64,000 nucleotides of DNA. Origin: Rahnella ecdela (GTDB lineage Bacteria > Pseudomonadota > Gammaproteobacteria > Enterobacterales > Enterobacteriaceae). The stretch is taken from assembly GCF_019049625.1 (NCBI RefSeq), contig NZ_JAFMOY010000132.1:248001-312000 (forward strand), written 5' to 3'. The translations under genes were made by a program, and so were the position numbers. Shown here piece by piece: positions 57,745 through 64,000 of the stretch (positions within the stretch are counted from its first letter, which is position 1; every line of letters begins with the position of its first letter). The notes below the pieces were generated by a model. The model was not told the DNA's origin. It was given only the letters and a program-made list of their open reading frames with translations, and ran no database searches.

Positions 57745-58152
57745 ATGAGCATGTACGCAACGCTTGAAGAAGCTATTGATGCCGCCCGCGAAGAATTTCT
57801 CGAAGCTGCGCAAGACAGGATCCAGGGCGATGAAGAGCCCGTTCCGGATCAGTTCAACCTGCAAAAATACATCATGCAGGATGGCGATATCATGTGGCAG
57901 GCAGAGTTTCTCACCGGTGAAGGTGAAGCGGTCGACGCGCTGACTTTCCGCAGCGGTGCGGCAGCACAGGCCATCTTTGACGAGGACTATGATCAGATAG
58001 AACTCGAAGAAGAGTGGGATGACGAAGCCACGTTATATGAATGGGATGAAGGCGAATTCCAGCACGAGCCGCAGCTTGATACCGAAGAAGGCGAAGCGGC
58101 AGCAGAAGAATGGGATGATGAAGACGAGTATCCCGGACGCGATATCGACTAA
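57745..58152 (+). CDS. msyB: Acidic protein MsyB
   Basis: MsyB is a highly acidic cytoplasmic protein known in E. coli as a multicopy suppressor of secY and secA defects. The 135 residues begin MSMYATLEEAIDAAREEFLE and continue with LQKYIMQDGDIMWQAEF and LYEWDEGEFQHEPQLDTEEG. The tail is longer and more Asp/Glu-rich than in E. coli. CAGGAGA lies upstream of the ATG. It converges on yceK, with stops 16 bp apart. Confidence 0.95.
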   Translation: MSMYATLEEAIDAAREEFLEAAQDRIQGDEEPVPDQFNLQKYIMQDGDIMWQAEFLTGEGEAVDALTFRSGAAAQAIFDEDYDQIELEEEWDDEATLYEWDEGEFQHEPQLDTEEGEAAAEEWDDEDEYPGRDID

Positions 58153-58168
58153 GATTGCGGATTCAGGC

Positions 58169-58414
58169 TTATTCGTAAGGCCCGTGGCGCGCATCAACCG
58201 GCAGCATAAAGGTGTCAACAATCATTGATAAAGGCACGTCAATGACGGTGACATAGCGCCACGGGCTGTCACGTAAATCCCACTGCACGCCGGGATAATA
58301 CTGGTTACCGTGGCCCTGCCCCGGCACGGTACGGCTGATGATACTGCCGCATCCGGCCAGCAGAAGACTCAGTACCGCCAGCACACACCCGCGAAAAACA
58401 AACCGATTAATCAC
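58169..58414 (-). CDS. yceK: YceK-family lipoprotein (DUF1375)
   Basis: The 81 residues begin with a lipoprotein signal ending LLAGCGS (Cys about 22). ISRTVPGQGHGNQYYPGVQWDLRDSPWRY and the C-terminus MLPVDARHGPYE are nearly identical to E. coli YceK. The start is GTG; ACAGGTAG upstream is a modest ribosome site. The function is unknown. Confidence 0.93.
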   Translation of the reverse strand: MINRFVFRGCVLAVLSLLLAGCGSIISRTVPGQGHGNQYYPGVQWDLRDSPWRYVTVIDVPLSMIVDTFMLPVDARHGPYE

Positions 58415-58564
58415 TCACACTACCTGTCGAATCAATCAAAAGAAGCACGCTCTTTAGCGCAAAATTGCGCTGTCAGCTTAGCACGCACGTTGCCCCCTTG
58501 ATGTTAAGGGGAGGTAAAATTTACGACCTAATCTGCTAAAGAGTACCTGTCTTCGCGCATAAAG

Positions 58565-58602
58565 AAAACGGGCAGTATGTTTGCACATACTGCCCGTTTT
58601 TA
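58565..58602 (-). terminator. opgH terminator
   Basis: A 16-bp perfect stem (AAAACGGGCAGTATGT and its complement) with a TTGC loop is followed by T-rich sequence on both strands. It lies 16 bp past opgH, making it the longest terminator stem in the window. Confidence 0.9.
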
Positions 58603-58617
58603 TCCCTGCACTGTCAG

Positions 58618-61200
58618 TCAGGCAGGTTTTACTTCCAGCGTCTGAGTGACAGGGAATGCCTGCACGTTACGCGGCAGCTGGTTGTAATAAGCGCCCCATG
58701 CCTGCTGGTCCGGTTGCGTCCACACCGCGGAGTGTAAACGCGCCATCAGCACCGGATCACTGAGCAAAATCAGACGATCCGCTTTACCCAGATCCTTCGG
58801 ACCGGTTTTCAGCGCATGTTCCAGATGAGCACGACGACCGTTTTCAACGGTATCACGCAACAGGTGACGGGACGTTGCCATCGCCGTTGCCAGTGCATTG
58901 AAGCCCGGATCAAATACCGCGTGCATGAAGCCATGCTGCAGCTTACGTTCGCGGTTAAGCGTCAGGTATTCTTCAGTCGCCACCAGTTCACGCGGAGGAT
59001 TGTACTCTTCCGGGATCAGGAACAGCTTGGCTCGTTTACTCTTAATCCCGAGCGTTGCACGGCTCGACAGCACCGAAACAATCGGCGAAAGGATCAGGGA
59101 GAAGACGATTGGCGCCAGCCACCACAGGAAACGCAAGTCCAGCCATGCCATACCGGCAGCCCAGACAGCCCCCAGCAACAGCTGTGATCCATGACGTTTA
59201 AAGGCTTCGCCCCACGGCGTGTCATCATCATCACGCTGCGGTGAGTTCCAGACTACTTCCCAGCCCAGGAACGCGCTGACCACGAAAACGGTGTGGAACA
59301 ACATGCGTACAGGAGCCAGCAGAACCGAAAACAGCATTTCAAGGAACATCGAAACCAGCAGACGGAATGCACCGCCAAACTCTTTCGCGCCCTTAGCCCA
59401 GATAAGCACGATACTCAGCAGTTTCGGCAGGAAGAGCAATACCATGGTGGTCGAGAACAGGGCTATCGCCAGTTCAGGACGCCACTGCGGCCACACCGGG
59501 AACAACTGCCGCGGCTGCAGGAAGTATTGCGGTTCCATCAGCGTATGGACGACCTGCAGTGCCGTAGACAAGGCAAGGAACGTAAACCACAACGGAGCAG
59601 AAAGATAAGACATTACGCCGGTCAGGAACACCGCACGGTGAACCGGGTGCATCCCTTTAACCAGGAACAAACGGAAATTCATCAGGTTACCGTGACACCA
59701 GCGGCGGTCGCGTTTCAGCTCATCCAGCAGGTTTGGCGGTAACTCTTCGTAACTGCCCGGCAGATCATAAGCAATCCACACGCCCCAGCCTGCACGGCGC
59801 ATCAGCGCAGCTTCTACAAAGTCATGAGACATGATGGAACCGGCAAATGAACCTTCACCTGGCAATGGCGCCAGCGCGCAGTGTTCGATGAACGGCTTCA
59901 CGCGGATAATCGCGTTGTGACCCCAGTAGTGAGATTCGCCCAGTTGCCAGAAGTGCAGACCGGCAGTAAACAACGGGCCGTAAACGCGGGTCGCAAATTG
60001 CTGACAACGCGCATACAGCGTATCCATACCTGACGCTTTTGGCGCAGACTGAATAATACCGGCGTTCGGATTGGCATCCATCAGACGGGCAAGACCTGTC
60101 AGACATTCGCCACTCATGACGCTGTCGGCATCGAGAATAACCATATAGGCATATTCCCCACCCCAGCGACGGCACCAGTCATCGATGTTTCCGCTTTTAC
60201 GTTTCACGCGGCGACGGCGACGGCGATAGAAGATGCGTCCGTGACCTTCAACATCGCGGCACACTTCCATCCAGGCTTTTTGTTCCGCTACGCAGATATC
60301 CGGATCGTAACTGTCGCTCAGCACATATATATCGAACTGATCGAGGTCGCCCGTGGCTTTCACTGATTCATACGTTGCACGAAGACCCGCGAAAACGCGC
60401 TCCACGTCTTCGTTACAAATCGGCATGATCAGCGCAGTCCGGTTGTTCGGATTCAGCGGTTCATTGCCTTTGGTCGATGCCGTAATGCTGTATTTGTCGC
60501 GCCCGATGAGCAATTGCAAAAAGCCCATCAGTGCGGTCCAGAATCCGGCCGAAACCCAGCAGAAAAGGATCGCGAACAGCACCAGAATCCCGGTCTGTAA
60601 GACGTAAGGCAGCAATTGCAGAACCGACTGTTGCCAGTCCTGATTCAGCATATCGCTCGGGTCGATGAGCGCCCAGCCCTGATAAGGCAGAATGGTTTTC
60701 ATATACCAGGTAGCAATCGCCGTCTGCACCAACATCAGGATAAGCAGGATGTAACGACGAACAGAACCGGCATGACGCCAGCGCTTTTCGGACTCAGGCA
60801 TTTCTGAGGCACGGTGACGGGAAGCCGCACTGCGACCCATCAGGTTATCCCAGAAACGCCCGACCGGGTTGGTCCGCCAGACATCAGGGAACATGCTGGA
60901 ACGCTTAACCGGCGGCATGGCGCTGGCGATAGTACGACCTTCGTTATCGACTTCGTCCAGAGTGCCCTTCTCCCGGGCATCTGGCCAGCTTGCGCTGACG
61001 CGGGCTTTAACTGATACCAGAGGGGCATCAGGATCGGCAGCATCGACGGTGGCCGACACATCACCGCCTAAGCGGTGATGGACGGTTGCAAAAGCCTGCT
61101 CTTCAGCAACGGGAAGCTGCTGAGTGAGCGCCGCTTTCTGTTCTTCAGTAAGCGGCAAAGCTTCTACATAATCTTGAGTAGAGTGCGTTGACTTATTCAT
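58618..61200 (-). CDS. opgH: Osmoregulated periplasmic glucan glucosyltransferase OpgH
   Basis: OpgH polymerises beta-glucan from UDP-glucose and passes it to the periplasm. It also links nutrient state to cell size by binding FtsZ in E. coli. The 860 residues comprise a cytoplasmic N-terminus, two helices near 140-215, and a GT2 catalytic domain with [23 protein letters not shown] and the RDRRWCHGN signature. Several C-terminal helices follow. The ATG at MNKSTHSTQ overlaps the opgG stop by 8 bases (ATGAATAA), so translation is coupled. The N-terminal ~60 residues diverge from E. coli. Confidence 0.97.
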   Translation of the reverse strand: MNKSTHSTQDYVEALPLTEEQKAALTQQLPVAEEQAFATVHHRLGGDVSATVDAADPDAPLVSVKARVSASWPDAREKGTLDEVDNEGRTIASAMPPVKRSSMFPDVWRTNPVGRFWDNLMGRSAASRHRASEMPESEKRWRHAGSVRRYILLILMLVQTAIATWYMKTILPYQGWALIDPSDMLNQDWQQSVLQLLPYVLQTGILVLFAILFCWVSAGFWTALMGFLQLLIGRDKYSITASTKGNEPLNPNNRTALIMPICNEDVERVFAGLRATYESVKATGDLDQFDIYVLSDSYDPDICVAEQKAWMEVCRDVEGHGRIFYRRRRRRVKRKSGNIDDWCRRWGGEYAYMVILDADSVMSGECLTGLARLMDANPNAGIIQSAPKASGMDTLYARCQQFATRVYGPLFTAGLHFWQLGESHYWGHNAIIRVKPFIEHCALAPLPGEGSFAGSIMSHDFVEAALMRRAGWGVWIAYDLPGSYEELPPNLLDELKRDRRWCHGNLMNFRLFLVKGMHPVHRAVFLTGVMSYLSAPLWFTFLALSTALQVVHTLMEPQYFLQPRQLFPVWPQWRPELAIALFSTTMVLLFLPKLLSIVLIWAKGAKEFGGAFRLLVSMFLEMLFSVLLAPVRMLFHTVFVVSAFLGWEVVWNSPQRDDDDTPWGEAFKRHGSQLLLGAVWAAGMAWLDLRFLWWLAPIVFSLILSPIVSVLSSRATLGIKSKRAKLFLIPEEYNPPRELVATEEYLTLNRERKLQHGFMHAVFDPGFNALATAMATSRHLLRDTVENGRRAHLEHALKTGPKDLGKADRLILLSDPVLMARLHSAVWTQPDQQAWGAYYNQLPRNVQAFPVTQTLEVKPA

Positions 61201-62728
61201 TTGCAGGCAGCTGATAGCTCCAGGTTTCACTCAGAGTTTTGTCGCCATTGGCCAGAGAAGCGCGCATTTCGATCGCTTTCTTCGGATCCTTCACTTTGAG
61301 GCGCAGCGTCAGACGCCAGCCTTTAGTCACAGGATTATAGCGGACGGAGTTTTCAACCAGATCACCGTTGTCACCAACGCTGACCTGAGACGCCACCGGA
61401 GTGTCGCTCTTCAGTGCTTTGAGATTCGGACCCACAAAGTCAACCAGGAAGGCAACGCTGCCATCTGGCTCACGGATCAGGTTCGACTGTTTCACATCAC
61501 CGGTAGAACGCATAGTCCGTTCAACCCATGCCAGATCAGGAGAATGTAACTTCTCTTCTTCACGGGTGAAGTGTAAACGATAGTTCAGACTCAGCGGTTT
61601 GCCTGCATCAGGCAATTGATCCGGCGTCCAGAATGCAACGATGTTGTCGTTGGTTTCATCAGCCGTCGGAATTTCTACCAGCTCAACTTTACCTTTACCC
61701 CAGTCGCCTTTGGTCTCAACCCAACCGCTCGGACGCAAATCGTAGCGATCGTCCAAATCTTCGAAGTTGGAGAAGCTGCGACCACGTTGCAGCAGACCGA
61801 AGCCTTTCGGGTTTTCCATTGAGAACTGGCTGACCGCAAGGTGTTTCGGATTGTTCAGCGGACGCCAGATCCATTCACCGTTACCGGCGTGAATCGACAG
61901 ACCGTTGGAATCATGCAATGCCGGACGATAATTCAGTACCGGTGAAGGCTGATTCGCGCCAAACAGGAACATGCTGGTTAATGGAGCCACACCCAGTTTG
62001 CCCACTTTGTCGCGCAGATAAACCTGAGACTGCACGTCTACCGTGGCTTCTTTGCCCGGATAAACGTCCAGACGATAAGCACCGGTTGCACGTGGAGAAT
62101 CCAGCAACGCATAAATGACTAAATGTTTTTCATCCGGATTTGGGCGTTCGATCCAGAATTCGCGGAAACGCGGGAATTCTTCGCCTGAAGCCAGAGCCGT
62201 GTCGATCGCCAGACCACGGGCAGACAATCCATAAACCTGACCTTTACCGATGACGCGGAAGTAGCTGGCACCCAGCACACTCATAATTTCATCATCTTTG
62301 TCGGCTTTATTGATCGGATAAAGCACTTTGAAACCAGCAAAACCGAGGTTTTTCACTGAGTCAGCGTCATGTTTGACGTTGCCAAAGTTGAAGTAGTCCG
62401 GGCTGTATTTGATTTCTTTGACCGAGTTCGCCGTCACTTCATTGATTTTAACCGGCGTATCGAAGTACATACCCTGATGATAAAACTCAAGCTTGAAAGG
62501 CGTATTCAGGTTTTTCCAGTACGCTTTATCATGATTGAATTGAATTTGTTGGTAATCTGCGAATTTGAGATCGCGGAACTGAGACGGAAGATTGCTTTTC
62601 GGCGCTTCGTAACCTTTATCGGCTAATGCCTTCGCTTGTTTGGCAACATCATCTATAGAAAAAGCCCAGGCAGATGAGGTGAACATGGTCATCAACACTG
62701 CGGCACTTAGCAAACGGACTTTGATCAT
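61193..62728 (-). CDS. opgG: Periplasmic glucan biosynthesis protein OpgG
   Basis: OpgG acts in the periplasm to shape or branch the nascent glucan made by OpgH. The 511 residues (same as E. coli) begin with a signal peptide ending [10 protein letters not shown]. Mature-protein landmarks include [21 protein letters not shown] and [20 protein letters not shown]. The start [10 protein letters not shown] has AGGG upstream; an 11-codon in-frame extension is rejected. It is first gene of opgGH. Confidence 0.97.
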   Translation of the reverse strand: MIKVRLLSAAVLMTMFTSSAWAFSIDDVAKQAKALADKGYEAPKSNLPSQFRDLKFADYQQIQFNHDKAYWKNLNTPFKLEFYHQGMYFDTPVKINEVTANSVKEIKYSPDYFNFGNVKHDADSVKNLGFAGFKVLYPINKADKDDEIMSVLGASYFRVIGKGQVYGLSARGLAIDTALASGEEFPRFREFWIERPNPDEKHLVIYALLDSPRATGAYRLDVYPGKEATVDVQSQVYLRDKVGKLGVAPLTSMFLFGANQPSPVLNYRPALHDSNGLSIHAGNGEWIWRPLNNPKHLAVSQFSMENPKGFGLLQRGRSFSNFEDLDDRYDLRPSGWVETKGDWGKGKVELVEIPTADETNDNIVAFWTPDQLPDAGKPLSLNYRLHFTREEEKLHSPDLAWVERTMRSTGDVKQSNLIREPDGSVAFLVDFVGPNLKALKSDTPVASQVSVGDNGDLVENSVRYNPVTKGWRLTLRLKVKDPKKAIEMRASLANGDKTLSETWSYQLPANE

Positions 62729-63059
62729 ACGTGACCCTATGGAAAAATTTTTATCCGACACCTTGTCTCCTTTACGCGCGCTTAACTCGTTTACTGTAAC
62801 TATTTTAAGGGAAGTGTCAGGTTTCCGACAACTTGAGCAGTCGATGGTTCAGCCATTGATGAACCGTTTAAGCGCAACAGGGTACAAGGATATCAATTCG
62901 TTGAAACTCCGGCTATGGAAACTTGTCTTATAACGAGGCATGTTTTAAGGTCAGAAACTAAACTTATGTCAATGACCGTCATTTTTGGTTACCCGAACAA
63001 TTAACCCAAAGACAAATTACGCTCTAAAATTAGGATGAGCTCTCTACAACGGATACGTA
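62729..63059. promoter_or_regulatory. Divergent opgG-opgC intergenic region
   Basis: This 331-bp region separates the two divergent glucan transcription units and must contain both promoters. Osmotic control of opgGH is known in E. coli, but no specific site is recognised here and no gene is visible. Confidence 0.5.
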
Positions 63060-64000
63060 ATGAAAGAACAGAAACCACAACGTGAGTTCTTCTTAGACTC
63101 CATCCGCGCATATTTGATGCTGCTGGGTATTCCTTTCCATATATCATTGATTTACTCCAGTCATATCTGGGCGGTAAACAGTGCAATACCCTCTGACGGC
63201 CTGACAATATTCAATGATGTCATTCACGCATTCCGGATGCAGGTTTTCTTTGTCATCTCCGGGTATTTTTCTTATATGCTGTATGAGCGCTACAATCCTC
63301 ATCAATGGTTGAAGGTGCGTCTGGAGCGGGTCGCCATCCCGCTGGCGGCGGCCTTCCCGCTCATCACCATTCCACAGCTGTATTTCCTGATGAAATTTAC
63401 CGATAAATTCTCCGGCTGGAACAGCATGGATTTTTATCAGAAAATTAATGCCACCGTCTGGGAACTGGTCTCCCATTTATGGTTCCTTTTAACGTTGGTT
63501 ATTCTTACCAGTATTTGTTTTTACCTCTTCAAATTTATTAAAGAAATTAAGACTAGTCGCATTCAAATTATTAAAAGCCGGACAAACAGTTTAGGAAAAC
63601 TCTCAATTATATTTTTATTCATCGGATTAATTTACGCGGCATTTAACAGAGGTCTGTATCTTTTTGCGCCTGATTTACTTTCCAACGGTGCGTTTAATTT
63701 CATCGTTATGCAGACGTTGTTTTATCTGCCATTTTTCATCATTGGCGCGTTTGCTTATAAATTCTCCTGGCTGAAAGAGTTGTTCCTGAAACCTTCAGCG
63801 ACGGCCGGGGTGGTCAGTATCTTCCTGTTCGTGGCTTACATGTTCAATCAGCATGTGAACACCCCGCAGCTGTACTCGATGGAAATCGATGCCATCATCA
63901 CGACCCTGCTGGGGATCCTGATGGTTAACGTGGTGTTCTCATTCAGCCATTATCTGCTGAATTTCCAGGCGCCGTGGATAACCTATCTGGTGAACTCATC
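63060..64000 (+). CDS. opgC: Glucan succinyltransferase OpgC, 3' end outside window
   Basis: OpgC is an inner-membrane acyltransferase-3 family enzyme that adds succinyl groups to periplasmic glucans. The first 313 codons are present. They begin QREFFLDSIRAYLMLLGIPFHISLIYSS, with the conserved His of the family, and continue FRMQVFFVISGYFSYMLYERY and ELVSHLWFLLTLVILTS, with multiple membrane helices. It closely follows E. coli OpgC. The ATG has no strong ribosome site. It is divergent from opgGH, as in E. coli. Confidence 0.95.
   Translation, partial: MKEQKPQREFFLDSIRAYLMLLGIPFHISLIYSSHIWAVNSAIPSDGLTIFNDVIHAFRMQVFFVISGYFSYMLYERYNPHQWLKVRLERVAIPLAAAFPLITIPQLYFLMKFTDKFSGWNSMDFYQKINATVWELVSHLWFLLTLVILTSICFYLFKFIKEIKTSRIQIIKSRTNSLGKLSIIFLFIGLIYAAFNRGLYLFAPDLLSNGAFNFIVMQTLFYLPFFIIGAFAYKFSWLKELFLKPSATAGVVSIFLFVAYMFNQHVNTPQLYSMEIDAIITTLLGILMVNVVFSFSHYLLNFQAPWITYLVNS

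Noticed and set aside
62640-62933. A 97-codon plus-strand frame across the opgG start and the intergenic region
   Set aside because: Overlaps the opgG signal peptide coding region antisense; no homology and no ribosome site.

Overview
The window is about 64 kb of chromosome from a member of the Enterobacterales. Nearly every gene has a recognisable counterpart in Escherichia coli, and many follow the same local order as the E. coli 24-25 min region. The accessory genes and the divergence suggest the Rahnella/Ewingella/Serratia side of the order (Yersiniaceae-like). The genus is an inference and cannot be settled from the sequence alone. I see no rRNA, tRNA, insertion sequence, prophage, integrase or CRISPR array.

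Layout. (1) 1-7,463: cobB (cut by the left edge), the lipoprotein-export operon lolCDE (minus strand) and mfd (plus strand). (2) 7,537-13,906: an accessory cassette for a Tat-exported, molybdenum-dependent, cytochrome c-linked oxidoreductase (three-heme cytochrome c, 2Fe-2S subunit, molybdopterin subunit). It is divergent from two cofactor-maturation genes of the MobA/MocA and XdhC types. (3) 14,009-20,380: a minus-strand envelope and metabolism block, ycfJ, ndh, ycfP, nagZ, thiK, lpoB, ycfL and hinT. (4) 20,581-22,014: ptsG, with an E. coli-like control region. (5) 22,353-33,079: the ycfH-holB-tmk-mltG-pabC genes and the fatty-acid/phospholipid cluster fabF-acpP-fabG-fabD-fabH-plsX-rpmF-yceD. 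(6) 33,222-38,747: yceF, rluC and rne, with a 600-bp gap upstream of rne. (7) 38,830-42,585: a small monooxygenase, pyrC, LexA-controlled dinI, bssS and solA. (8) 42,788-49,433: a second accessory block with an RcsA-like regulator, a MarR regulator and an RND efflux pair followed by a TqsA-like transporter. (9) 49,993-58,414: yceJ-yceI, trhO, an old-yellow-enzyme reductase, lpxL, a DoxX protein, mdtG, a VOC protein, msyB and yceK. (10) 58,618-64,000: the osmoregulated periplasmic glucan genes opgH and opgG, divergent from opgC (cut by the right edge).

Functionally the window is dominated by envelope biology: lipoprotein sorting, PBP1b activation, muropeptide recycling, glycan-chain release, lipid A acylation, fatty-acid synthesis, periplasmic glucans and efflux. 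It also holds RNA turnover and modification (rne, rluC, trhO) and DNA repair (mfd, dinI). Relative to E. coli, nagK is missing between lolE and cobB, fhuE between ptsG and hinT, and the yceB-to-flg segment between pyrC and rne. Foreign-looking genes sit at the junctions of this conserved backbone.

Nothing here is clearly a new class of system. The most interesting items are the periplasmic molybdoenzyme cassette with no dedicated regulator, the orphan RcsA-like regulator with a degenerate receiver domain and possible Rcs-type boxes upstream, and the 18-bp tandem repeat at the very start of the RND adaptor gene.
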